Part shown: positions 31,631 through 40,003 of the stretch, one piece after another
Position numbering within the stretch: position 1 is the first letter of the stretch
How the letters are laid out: each line of letters begins with the position of its first letter
DNA from: Novosphingobium colocasiae
GTDB taxonomy: Bacteria; Pseudomonadota; Alphaproteobacteria; Sphingomonadales; Sphingomonadaceae
Direction of reading: 5' to 3'
Length of the DNA stretch: 64,000 bases
Assembly: GCF_014652555.1 (NCBI RefSeq)
Contig: NZ_BMZA01000010.1
Location: 62,001 to 126,000, forward strand
Position numbers and translations under genes: made by a program
Notes under the pieces: generated by a model
Database searches by the model: none
Seen by the model: only the letters and a program-made list of their open reading frames with translations
Told to the model about the DNA's origin: nothing

Positions 31631-32848
31631 TCAGCGATCGCGCTGGGCGAGCAGGCGCAGGCGCAGCGCGTTGAGCTTGATGAAGCCGGCCGCGTCCTTC
31701 TGATCATACGCGCCGGCATCATCCTCGAACGTCACGTGGCGTTCGGAATACAGCGAATCCGCGCTCATGCGGCCGACCACGGAAGCCTGGCCCTTGTAGA
31801 GCTTGAGCCGCACCGTGCCGTTCACCCGCGCCTGCGAATGATCGATCGCGGCTTGCAGCATCTCGCGCTCGGGTGCGAACCAGAAACCGTTGTAGATGAG
31901 CTCCGCATACTTGGGCATCAGCTCGTCCTTGAGGTGAGCGGCCCCGCGATCGAGCGTGATCTGTTCGATGCCGCGGTGCGCGCGGGCATAGATCTCGCCA
32001 CCGGGCGTCTCGTACATCCCGCGCGACTTCATGCCGACGAAGCGGTTCTCGACCAGATCGAGACGGCCGATGCCGTGCTTGCGACCGAGATCGTTGAGAG
32101 CCGCGAGAAGGGTGGCCGGCGACATCGCGACGCCGTTCAACGCGACGCCATCACCCTTTTCGAAATCGATGGTGATGTATTCGGGCGCATCCGGCGCATC
32201 CTCGGGATTGACCGTGCGTGAATAGACGTAGTCCGGGGTTTCTTCCCACGGGTCTTCCAGCACCTTGCCCTCGGACGAGGTATGGAGGAGGTTGGCGTCG
32301 GTCGAGAACGGGCTTTCGCCGCGCTTGTCCTTCGGCACCGGGATCTGGTGCTGTTCGGCCCAGGCGATCAGCGCGGTGCGGCTGGTCAGGTCCCATTCGC
32401 GCCACGGGGCGATCACCTTGATGTTCGGATCAAGCGCATAGGCCGAGAGTTCGAAGCGCACCTGATCGTTGCCCTTGCCGGTCGCCCCATGGGCAACCGC
32501 GTCAGCCCCGGTCTCGTGCGCGATCTCGATCAGCCGCTTGGAGATCAGCGGCCGGGCGATCGAAGTGCCCAGGAGGTAATCGCCTTCGTATCGGGCATTG
32601 GCGCGCATCATCGGGAACACGAAGTCGCGCACGAATTCCTCGCGCAGGTCATCGATATAGATATTGCTTTCGGGCAGGCCCATCAGGCGGGCCTTGGCAC
32701 GGGCGGGTTCCAGTTCCTCGCCCTGGCCGAGGTCGGCGGTGAAAGTCACAACCTCGCAGCCGTAAGTGACCTCGAGCCACTTGAGGATGACGCTGGTATC
32801 GAGGCCGCCGGAATAGGCGAGGACGACCTTCTTGATCTCGGAGGACAT
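31631..32848 (-). CDS. argG: Argininosuccinate synthase
   Basis: The 405-residue enzyme joins citrulline and aspartate using ATP in arginine synthesis. Seen are the P-loop [10 protein letters not shown] at the N-terminus, the citrulline/aspartate-binding [13 protein letters not shown] and the C-terminal helix region. The length is standard. It has an ATG start at 32848 and appears monocistronic, with a hairpin downstream. Confidence 0.98.
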   Translation of the reverse strand: MSSEIKKVVLAYSGGLDTSVILKWLEVTYGCEVVTFTADLGQGEELEPARAKARLMGLPESNIYIDDLREEFVRDFVFPMMRANARYEGDYLLGTSIARPLISKRLIEIAHETGADAVAHGATGKGNDQVRFELSAYALDPNIKVIAPWREWDLTSRTALIAWAEQHQIPVPKDKRGESPFSTDANLLHTSSEGKVLEDPWEETPDYVYSRTVNPEDAPDAPEYITIDFEKGDGVALNGVAMSPATLLAALNDLGRKHGIGRLDLVENRFVGMKSRGMYETPGGEIYARAHRGIEQITLDRGAAHLKDELMPKYAELIYNGFWFAPEREMLQAAIDHSQARVNGTVRLKLYKGQASVVGRMSADSLYSERHVTFEDDAGAYDQKDAAGFIKLNALRLRLLAQRDR

Positions 32849-32920
32849 TGGTCACGGGCTCCCGCGTGGAATCGTGGCGCGCGCCTAACAGTGCCGCCGC
32901 CTTATCGCAACCTTTGCGGC

Positions 32921-34177
32921 TCAGCCGGTCAGCCCCGCCTCTGCGTCGGCAAGGTAATCGCGGGTGATGGGGGTGGCGTGGCGATCGCGGATGTACTGGA
33001 TCTGGTAATTGCACATACTGCCGCTCTCGAACGCGGCGGTGGCCCCGGACAGATAGAACAGCCACATGCGATAGAACCGCTCGTCCATCATCGCGATGAT
33101 CGCGTCCTTGTTGGCCACGCAGCGCGAGTACCATTGCCGCAGGGTCTTGGCGTAATGCAGCCGCAGGTTCTCCACGTCGGCCGCGATCAGCCGCACTTTC
33201 TCGCTGGCGGCCACGGTTTCGCTGAGTGCCGGGATATAGCCGCCGGGGAAGATATACTTGCGGGTGAACAGATCGGTCGCGCCGGGGCCACCCATGCGCC
33301 CGATGGTGTGCAGCAGCATTACCCCGTCTTCCGCCAGCAGGGCGCGGGCGGTGCGGAAGAACTGGCCGAACTGCGCCTGCCCGACATGTTCGAACATGCC
33401 CACTGAGACGATCCGGTCATAACGCTCCCCGCGCGCTTCGAGGGCGCGGTAATCGACCAGTTCGAACGTGACCAGATCGGTAACGCCCGCCGCCTCGGCG
33501 CGCTCGCGGGCAAGGGCCAGTTGTTCTTCGCTGAGGGTGATGCCGTGCACCCGCGCGCCGGTCTTGCGGGCCAGGTAGATCGCCATCCCGCCCCAGCCAC
33601 AGCCGATGTCGAGAATGCGCAGCGGGGCGGCGGACGGGGTATCGAGCCGCAGCTTGGCGGCGATGTGGGCGAGCTTGGCCTCCTGTGCCTGTTCCAGCGT
33701 CATGCTGTCATCGGGCCAGTAGGCGCAGGAATATTGCATGTGATCGGTATCGAGGAACAGCCGGTAGAGATCGTTGCCGATGTCATAGTGATGCGCGATG
33801 TTGCGCTTGGCGCGCGCTGCTTCGTTCATCCCGTCGATCAGGGTGACGAGCTTGCCGCCCAGTTTCTTGAGCGCGCCCTTCGGCGCGATGTTGCCGCCAT
33901 GATCCCACCGGTTGTTCATCCGCAGCAGGGCAGCGAGATCCATGATCTCGCCCGCTTCGACGATGAGCCGGCCATCCATGTACGCTTCGCCGGCACCGAT
34001 ACGCGGGTCCATCAGGATCTGGCGCTCGGTTGCCTTGTCGACCAGGCGGATGCGGATATCGGGATAGCCCGGCGCGCTCTGGCCGACGGTGGTGGTGCTG
34101 CCATCGGGACGCAGGATCGTCAGCGTCCCGTGGCGGATGGCCTTGGCAAGATAGCGGTCAAGGATCGGTGCGCTCAC
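32921..34177 (-). CDS. cfa: Cyclopropane-fatty-acyl-phospholipid synthase
   Basis: The 418-residue SAM-dependent enzyme adds a methylene bridge to unsaturated acyl chains of membrane phospholipids. It has the N-terminal lipid-binding region, then YDIGNDLYRLFLD, the SAM motif ILDIGCGWGGMAI, MFEHVG, and the active-site segment YIFPGGYIP. The start is the GTG at 34177. An SDR gene lies 26 bases upstream on the same strand, so the two may be co-transcribed. Confidence 0.93.
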   Translation of the reverse strand: MSAPILDRYLAKAIRHGTLTILRPDGSTTTVGQSAPGYPDIRIRLVDKATERQILMDPRIGAGEAYMDGRLIVEAGEIMDLAALLRMNNRWDHGGNIAPKGALKKLGGKLVTLIDGMNEAARAKRNIAHHYDIGNDLYRLFLDTDHMQYSCAYWPDDSMTLEQAQEAKLAHIAAKLRLDTPSAAPLRILDIGCGWGGMAIYLARKTGARVHGITLSEEQLALARERAEAAGVTDLVTFELVDYRALEARGERYDRIVSVGMFEHVGQAQFGQFFRTARALLAEDGVMLLHTIGRMGGPGATDLFTRKYIFPGGYIPALSETVAASEKVRLIAADVENLRLHYAKTLRQWYSRCVANKDAIIAMMDERFYRMWLFYLSGATAAFESGSMCNYQIQYIRDRHATPITRDYLADAEAGLTG

Positions 34178-34203
34178 GGTTCGAAACCTCGGTCAGGGGG
34201 CCA

Positions 34204-34962
34204 TCATTGGCGGGCAAGGAACAGGACATCGCGCGGCTGTGCAAGGAGGTGTTGGCCGGAATCGACGAATACCGTCTCGCCGCTCGCCAGCCAGCCTTCG
34301 CTGAGAAACAGGGCGGCATCGGCAATGTCGTCCGCCAGCGTCTTGCGGGCCAGCAGGTTCATGCGATGGGAAATCTCGGTCTCCGCCTCGGTCTGGTCGT
34401 GGCTGGCAAGGATCGCGCCGGGGGCGATGCCGTAGACCCGGTCCGCTGCGTTGGCTGCCGCCATTGCCAGCATCGGGATGGTCGATGCCAAGGCGTGCTT
34501 GCTCATCGTGTAGGAGAAGAAATCCGGATTGGGGTTGAGCAGCTTCTGGTCTGTCACATGGATGACCCGCTTGCCACCGGCGCTTTGGGCTAACCGCAGG
34601 AAATCCTGGCTCAATCGGGCTGGAGCGGCGGCGTTGACCTGCATGGCGCGGGCGAAGATCGCCGGGTCGATCGCATCGGCGGTGTCGAGATCGAACACCC
34701 CGGCGCAATTCACCAACACGCGCCAGTCAGGCAGGCTCTCGGCAAGGTCGCGCACCATGCGGCGGCAATCCGCATCATCGTCCAGATCGCAGGCGATGAT
34801 CTCGGCAGAGGGCAGTTCCGCGGCGACCGCGCGGGCCTGATCGAGCGAGCGGCCGTAATGGATGACCACGTGCCAGCCTGCGGCCCCGAAGGCCCGGGCA
34901 ATCGCTGCCCCAATGCGCTTGGCACCGCCGGTCACCAGCATGGCGGGGCGATTTAGCGGCAT
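34204..34962 (-). CDS. SDR family oxidoreductase, pteridine-reductase (FolM)-like
   Basis: The 252-residue short-chain dehydrogenase has TGGAKRIGAAIA as its NADPH-binding motif, NCAG, and the catalytic YTMSK (Tyr-x3-Lys). The GGAKRIG motif and overall layout resemble FolM/PTR1-type dihydropteridine or dihydromonapterin reductases rather than classical FabG. It precedes cfa on the same strand, which gives no extra hint. The substrate is an inference. Confidence 0.72.
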   Translation of the reverse strand: MPLNRPAMLVTGGAKRIGAAIARAFGAAGWHVVIHYGRSLDQARAVAAELPSAEIIACDLDDDADCRRMVRDLAESLPDWRVLVNCAGVFDLDTADAIDPAIFARAMQVNAAAPARLSQDFLRLAQSAGGKRVIHVTDQKLLNPNPDFFSYTMSKHALASTIPMLAMAAANAADRVYGIAPGAILASHDQTEAETEISHRMNLLARKTLADDIADAALFLSEGWLASGETVFVDSGQHLLAQPRDVLFLARQ

Positions 34963-35104
34963 TGCGGGGGAGAGCTATGGCAACGGGGCGGGACGCACGA
35001 CATCGCCCCTTGGACCACAAACCCTCCGCATGGGGAAGGCATCCCGTACATCCACCGCCGGACCGGCGCGCCAGACCCTTGCTGTCGCGCCGGCGATGGG
35101 CGGT

Positions 35105-35278
35105 TTAGGAGTTGACCGTCGACATGCTCGACGAGGTCTTGGTGAACGTGGATTTCAACTGCGAACCCATGCCCGACATGGCGGTGATCGCCGCGACCGC
35201 GATAAGCGCGGCGATCAGGCCGTATTCGATAGCTGTTGCCGCAGTCTCGTCGCGACGAAGATATTTCAGTATCCGCAC
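35105..35278 (-). CDS. Flp-family type IVb pilin (57 aa)
   Basis: This is a short gene with GTG start at 35278, preceded by AAGGGG six bases upstream, and a TAA stop. The 57-residue product MRILKYLRRDETAATAIEYG carries the class IVb pilin processing motif: a short basic leader, then DETAATAIEYGLIA with the conserved Glu five residues after the cleavage region. The hydrophobic helix LIAALIAVAAITAM follows. It should be cleaved by a TadV-type prepilin peptidase and assembled by a Tad machine, but no tad/cpa genes lie in this window. Confidence 0.9.
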   Translation of the reverse strand: MRILKYLRRDETAATAIEYGLIAALIAVAAITAMSGMGSQLKSTFTKTSSSMSTVNS

Positions 35279-35414
35279 AAAGGCCCCCTTGGACGAAAGA
35301 ATTATCGATCAATCCCCTGCGAACGCTGAGGAACGATTGGTAGGAATACGGACAAATCATTTATAAAAAGGTAATCACATGGTTATTCGCGCGTTTACGA
35401 TCTGAGGAGCAGGC

Positions 35415-35813
35415 TCACCGGCACTGCAAATCACCGCGATCGATTTCGCGGCCGACCACGCCGCCCAGCACGCCGCCGACTACGGCGCCCAGCGTCTTGT
35501 CGCCACGCCCAGCCACTGCGCTGCCGGTGAGCGCGCCAAGCCCGGCCCCGATGATCAGGCCGGTGGTGCCGTTATCGCGGCGGCAGTAATAGCGCCCGTC
35601 GCGGCCGCGCCAGATGTGGTCGTTGCGGGTAATCCGGCGCGGGTGGTAATAGCGCCCGCGATCGTCATAGATGCGGTCGCGGTGGCGATGCCCGTCGCGA
35701 TACTCCTTGTGGCGGTGCCCGTGCGCCGGGGCCCATGGCGGCGGATCGGCGGCGGCGGGCAGGGCGGGAAGCGCCAGGCCAAGGGCGGTGAGCGCGAGGA
35801 TGAACTTTTTCAT
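35415..35813 (-). CDS. Glycine-zipper 2TM-domain surface protein
   Basis: The start at 35813 gives MKKFILALTALGLALP, a signal peptide, with GGAG six bases upstream; a longer frame is open but adds 17 unlikely residues. The 132-residue protein has a His/Arg/Tyr-rich middle (RGRYYHPRRITRNDHIWRG) and a C-terminal glycine zipper (GLIIGAGLGALTGSAVAG and GAVVGGVLGGVVG). This is the pattern of 17-kDa-antigen/Rickettsia-type 2TM proteins in the envelope. Specific role unknown. Confidence 0.8.
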   Translation of the reverse strand: MKKFILALTALGLALPALPAAADPPPWAPAHGHRHKEYRDGHRHRDRIYDDRGRYYHPRRITRNDHIWRGRDGRYYCRRDNGTTGLIIGAGLGALTGSAVAGRGDKTLGAVVGGVLGGVVGREIDRGDLQCR

Positions 35814-35912
35814 GGCTTGCTCCATCTGCCGGACATGCGCCGGAATGAAGCGATGATGTGCCAAGTGGTTCCCGTACCCGGGATGAACTGCGAGGTCAGG
35901 TTCCCGACAGGC

Positions 35913-37679
35913 TCAGGCGCTGAGCGTCTTGCCCGGCAGGCTGACGTACCACTTTGCGATCCACGGCATGACTTGGGCATAGGGAATAGGCGGGCAGATG
36001 CCGTATCCTTGGCCATAATGGCACCCCAGCGCCACCAGCCTTTGCCGCGTTTCCAGCGTCTCCACCCCTTCGGCTACGAGCGGGATGCCCAGGCTTTCGC
36101 ACAGCACCACCAGGCTGCTCACCAGCGACTGGTCGAACCGGCTTTCGGAAAAGCGGGCGATGAACGAGCGGTCGATCTTGATTTCGCCGACCGGAAATTC
36201 GCGCAAGTAGCCGAACGAGGTAAAGCCGGCCCCGAAATCGTCGATCGACAACTGGATATGGTGCGCCAGCAGGCTCTCGATCACCCGGCGCGTTTGCGCG
36301 GGATTGTTGATGAGCGCGGTCTCGGTCAGTTCCAGCGTGACGCTGCGGGGATCGATGCCGTTAAGGCGGACCTTTTCGGCCACCCGTTCGACAAAGCCGG
36401 GCCGCTCCAGCACGCGCGGTGAGATGTTGACCGCCAGCGTCACGTCACCCACCGCGCTGCGGATCGGGGCGAACTCGGCCAGCACCCGGTCGAGGCAGTG
36501 ATAGGTGAAGGTTTCCAGCAGCGGCGATTGCTCGACCGTGCGGACCAGGTGTTCGGGCGAGATCGGCTCGCCCTTGGCGCGGTTCCAGCGGACCAGCGTT
36601 TCGAACCCGGTGATGCGGCCATCGCGCATGTCGATCTTGGGCTGCCAGTGCCAGTCCACTTCGTTCGCCGCCATCGCCGCTTCGAATTCTTCGAGCAGAA
36701 CCGGCCGGTCGATCGCGGTCAGCCCCAGTGCCAGCGTATCGGTGGCGACTACCACCTTGTCGATCCCGCGCTTGGCATCGTACATCGCCGCGTCCGCTGC
36801 CGATAGCAGCGCGGTGGGCGCATATCCCAGTTGCGGGCACAGCGCCACACCCGCCGAAGCGCCGACGTAGAGCACCCGCTGGTCGTGCAGGATCGGTTGC
36901 TCGACCAGCTTGATCAGCTTGCCGACGATCTGCAGCGCCGCTTCGTGCGTGGCGATGTTTTGGAGGATCAGCGCGAATTCATCGCCGCCAAGCCGGGCGA
37001 TCGTATCCACTTCGCGCAGGTTCGCGCGTAGCCGCCGGGCCACCATGCCCAGCACCATGTCGCCGGCGGCATGGCCGAGGCTGTCGTTCACTTCCTTGAA
37101 CCGGTCGAGGTCGATCATCACCACCGCCACCGGATCGCCGCTGCGGCGGGCACGGGCGCAGTGCTGTTCAAGCCGGTCGAAGAACAGGCTGCGGTTGGGC
37201 AGGTCCGTTAGCGGATCGTGCATGCTGCGGTGAGTCAGCTCCGCCTCGGCGCGGCGCAGGTCCTGGCGGTATTTGCGCCAGGCCATGCATTCTTCCACCG
37301 ATGCCGCCACTTTTTCCGCTGACAGCGCCTTCTTGGTGAGAAATTCGGTCATACCCGATTTGATCGCGGCGGCGGCGATCTGTTCATCGCCGTTGCCGGT
37401 GACCGCCACGATCGGGCAATCCGGATCGAGTTCCTGATGGATCGCCGGGACGAGATCGCGGCCGTCCCCGTCGGTCAGCCCGAAATCGAGGAACACGATA
37501 TCGAAATGGGTAGCTGGACGGCGGATCAGTTGCAGCGCTTCAGCGCGCGAGGCCGCTTCGACCACGCTGATCCGGCGCGGACCGTGATGGAGCATGCGCG
37601 TCAGCCGTTCCCGATCGACATCATCGTCATCCACGATCAGGGCGTGGATGTCGGTAGGGGAATTGTGCAGGAATTCCAT
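35913..37679 (-). CDS. Response regulator with GGDEF and EAL domains
   Basis: The 588-residue cytoplasmic protein has a REC domain (about residues 10-130, phosphoacceptor D65 in FLDFGL). It then has a GGDEF domain (about 150-315, intact GGDEF in RLGGDEFALIL) and an EAL domain (about 330-585). The EAL motif reads ETL (FETLVRW), while other phosphodiesterase landmarks remain: AVNISP, LELTE, DDFGAGF, IKIDRSF, VAEGVE. It could make or degrade cyclic di-GMP depending on phosphorylation. It follows the single-domain regulator and the sensor kinase on the same strand, with a 26-base gap. Confidence 0.92.
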   Translation of the reverse strand: MEFLHNSPTDIHALIVDDDDVDRERLTRMLHHGPRRISVVEAASRAEALQLIRRPATHFDIVFLDFGLTDGDGRDLVPAIHQELDPDCPIVAVTGNGDEQIAAAAIKSGMTEFLTKKALSAEKVAASVEECMAWRKYRQDLRRAEAELTHRSMHDPLTDLPNRSLFFDRLEQHCARARRSGDPVAVVMIDLDRFKEVNDSLGHAAGDMVLGMVARRLRANLREVDTIARLGGDEFALILQNIATHEAALQIVGKLIKLVEQPILHDQRVLYVGASAGVALCPQLGYAPTALLSAADAAMYDAKRGIDKVVVATDTLALGLTAIDRPVLLEEFEAAMAANEVDWHWQPKIDMRDGRITGFETLVRWNRAKGEPISPEHLVRTVEQSPLLETFTYHCLDRVLAEFAPIRSAVGDVTLAVNISPRVLERPGFVERVAEKVRLNGIDPRSVTLELTETALINNPAQTRRVIESLLAHHIQLSIDDFGAGFTSFGYLREFPVGEIKIDRSFIARFSESRFDQSLVSSLVVLCESLGIPLVAEGVETLETRQRLVALGCHYGQGYGICPPIPYAQVMPWIAKWYVSLPGKTLSA

Positions 37680-37705
37680 GGGGATGCGGTCCTTGTGGGG
37701 GCACG

Positions 37706-38146
37706 TCAGGGGAGGTTCTGCGTCCTCGCGTACTGGTTCATGAAGTCCGCGAGCAGGGCGAACTGCGGGCCGACGGCGGACTTGACCATGTAACCGGCCA
37801 CCTGCTCGTCATAGGCGCGGGCGCGGTCCTGATCGCGCGCCGAGGTGCTGAGCACGAACACCACCGTGCGGCGCAGTACCGGATCGGCGCGCATTTCCTC
37901 CAGGAACTGAAAGCCGTCCATGCGTGGCATGTTGAGATCGAGCAGCACGATCACCGGGGTATGGATGCTCTTGTACGGGTGCAGCCCGCGCAGGATTTCC
38001 AGGGCTTCATAGCCATCCTGCGCGGTGACGGTGTGGCTGGGCACCTCGTGCTTGCGAAAGCTGCGCAGCACGCCTTCAGTGGCCACATCATCATCATCGA
38101 CGAGGAGGACGGTGCAGAACAGCGGCCGGTGCAGCGGTTCAGCCAT
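37706..38146 (-). CDS. Single-domain response regulator (Rcp1-like)
   Basis: The 146-residue receiver has the acidic pocket DDDD at residues 17-20, phosphoacceptor D70 in LLDLNMPRMDG, the conserved Ser/Thr in VLSTSA and Lys in YMVKSA. The start at 38146 (MAEPLHRP) overlaps the kinase gene by eight bases. There is no output domain, so it probably shuttles phosphate or binds a partner such as the adjacent REC-GGDEF-EAL protein. Confidence 0.9.
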   Translation of the reverse strand: MAEPLHRPLFCTVLLVDDDDVATEGVLRSFRKHEVPSHTVTAQDGYEALEILRGLHPYKSIHTPVIVLLDLNMPRMDGFQFLEEMRADPVLRRTVVFVLSTSARDQDRARAYDEQVAGYMVKSAVGPQFALLADFMNQYARTQNLP

Positions 38147-39230
38147 CGCTTTCTTCCTTGAGCTGGATGCGCGGCCAGTACACTTCGAAGCAGGCACCCC
38201 CGAGCGTTCCTTGCGGGGCGACGGTGATCATGCCGCCGTGGGCATTGATCATGCGCCGGGTGAACGCCAGGCCCACCCCGTCACCCTCGGTCTCGGGGGA
38301 GGCGCGGTGGAACAGTTTGAAAATGCGCTCCTCGCTGCCTTTGGCGATGCCCTTGCCATCATCCTCGACATGGAACACCCAGAACCGCCCGATCTCGCGC
38401 AGAGAGATGCGGATGCGGCCCTTGTCGTGGCCGTGATGCTTGACCGCGTTGGCGATCAGGTTGCGTAGAGACGTGGCCAGCGGGGCGCGCGGGCATTCGA
38501 TCGGGTGGCCGATGATGTCGGTTTCCACGGTGAATCCGGCCGGTACATCGGCGAGGGCGATGCAGTCCGCCACCAGCGCGATGGGATCGACCCGGTTGAC
38601 GATCGGATCGCGGGTGCCGGCGCGGGCATAGACCAGCAGATCGTCGATCATCTGTTCAGCGCGGCTGATGCGCAGTGCCACCCGTTCGAAGTTGTGGCGG
38701 ACATCATCGGACAAGCGGTCTTCCCCTAGGTCCTCACGGATCCAGGTGATCAGATCGGCGATGCCGCGCAACGGCGAGCGCAAGTCATGGCTGGCGACGT
38801 AGGTGAATTCCTCAAGCTGGGCATTCGTTCGCTGCAGCGCTTCCTCGGCGCGCTTGCGGCCGGAAATGTCGCTGACGATGGCCATGAACAGCGGCGACAG
38901 ACCGCCACCCACCGCGCTCAGCGCGATTTCGACCGGGAATTCACGCCCGCAACTGTGCAGCCCGGTCAGGTCGCGGCCCGACCCCATCATCCGCGAGGCC
39001 GGGGCTTCGGCATAGCCGCGCAAGTGGTGGATGTGCCCTTCACGAAAGCGGTCGGGCAGCAGCATGCCCAGCGGCGCGCCCACCAGCGCATCGATGCGAT
39101 AGCCGAATTGGTTTGCCAGAGCGTCGTTCGCCCACACGATCTGCCCCCGTGCATCGATGATCAGCACGCCGATCGGCGCGTGCAGCAGCACGTTCTGCAA
39201 GTCTGACGAAACGGGCAAGGCTATCTGCAC
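38139..39230 (-). CDS. PAS-domain sensor histidine kinase
   Basis: The GTG at 39230 is chosen because GGAG lies five bases upstream; the open frame extends 53 codons further without domain-like sequence. The 363-residue protein has a PAS domain (about residues 10-125), a HisKA dimerisation helix with phospho-acceptor H148 in VASHDLRSPL, and an ATPase domain (NLIANAVKHH, DDGKGI, GDGVGLAF). No membrane segment is seen, so it should sense a cytoplasmic or diffusible cue. It overlaps the response-regulator gene and is likely its partner. Confidence 0.92.
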   Translation of the reverse strand: MQIALPVSSDLQNVLLHAPIGVLIIDARGQIVWANDALANQFGYRIDALVGAPLGMLLPDRFREGHIHHLRGYAEAPASRMMGSGRDLTGLHSCGREFPVEIALSAVGGGLSPLFMAIVSDISGRKRAEEALQRTNAQLEEFTYVASHDLRSPLRGIADLITWIREDLGEDRLSDDVRHNFERVALRISRAEQMIDDLLVYARAGTRDPIVNRVDPIALVADCIALADVPAGFTVETDIIGHPIECPRAPLATSLRNLIANAVKHHGHDKGRIRISLREIGRFWVFHVEDDGKGIAKGSEERIFKLFHRASPETEGDGVGLAFTRRMINAHGGMITVAPQGTLGGACFEVYWPRIQLKEESDG

Positions 39231-39456
39231 GGCAACTCCGGAGTCACGATGATGAAGCCCCGTTTCGCCGGGGCGGGTTTTGTACGTGCGACCGGTGAGC
39301 AGGCCTGCTTCGCGCAAGCTCTTGCCCGTCCATTGCGAATGATTAGCGCCGACAGACTTTCCGCAATGGCAACTGCCGCCACTGCACAAACCCTAAGGGA
39401 TTGGCCGGGTGAAGTCCGCCGGGGAAGGACCGGGAATGGAGGTAAATGGGGGGGGC

Positions 39457-39491
39457 GGCACCGTTCCGGTGCCTTAGGGTCAGGACCCTAA
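39457..39491 (-). terminator. Pair of adjacent hairpins after the asparaginase-like gene
   Basis: Two perfect inverted repeats abut: TTAGGGTC-ag-GACCCTAA at 39474-39491 and GGCACCG-ttc-CGGTGCC at 39457-39473. They begin 12 bases after the stop of the gene at 39503-39994 in its direction of transcription. A run of C then follows rather than U. A termination or RNA-end-protection role is likely. Confidence 0.55.
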
Positions 39492-39502
39492 CCCCGTCCC
39501 CG

Positions 39503-39994
39503 TCAGATTTCGACGAACTTGCCCGCTTCGCGGTCCTTGCGCACTTTGAGTGCATCGAAAACCGATCCGCTCATCGTGATCCACACACCCGCCGGGGCGG
39601 ACTGGCAGCAGGCGAAAGCCATGCCCAGGTTGAACGGCGCATCGCTTTCCGCGAACCGCGCCGGGGCCAGCGCGCCGGTGAGGACGATCGTCTTGCCGGT
39701 AACGTCGGCCAGCGCGGCTGCAGTATGCGTCATCGTGTCGGTGCCGTGGGTGATGACCACGCGGGTTTCCGGCGCGGCGTCGATGGTGGCGCGGATCAGC
39801 GCGCGATCGGTATCGGTCAGGTCAAGACTGTCCTTGCGCATCAGTTCGACCACCCGGAACGGGTGCGCCACCCGGGCGATCGCCAGCAGCTTGTCGATCA
39901 CGGTTTCGCCGATCTTGTATTCGCTCAGCGCATCGAAATACTGCTTGTCGAAGGTGCCGCCGGTGGTGACGACGAGGATGGGAGCAAGCGACAT
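39503..39994 (-). CDS. Asparaginase-like single-domain protein
   Basis: The 163-residue protein corresponds to the N-terminal half of L-asparaginases. Both nucleophilic threonine regions are present: VVTTGGTFD and VITHGTDTMTHTA. The C-terminal domain of full enzymes (about 320 residues) is missing and no frameshifted remainder is found downstream. Such short asparaginase-domain proteins occur as a distinct group, so this is probably not a truncation. Activity on asparagine is uncertain. It follows the acyltransferase fusion by nine bases and is likely co-transcribed. Confidence 0.82.
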   Translation of the reverse strand: MSLAPILVVTTGGTFDKQYFDALSEYKIGETVIDKLLAIARVAHPFRVVELMRKDSLDLTDTDRALIRATIDAAPETRVVITHGTDTMTHTAAALADVTGKTIVLTGALAPARFAESDAPFNLGMAFACCQSAPAGVWITMSGSVFDALKVRKDREAGKFVEI

Positions 39995-40003
39995 GGCGGT
40001 TCC

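Noticed and set aside
39399..39491. Possible mobile-element end suggested by clustered dyads and a G-run
   Set aside because: The dyads are simple hairpins right after a gene stop; no transposase, target duplication or second copy is present.
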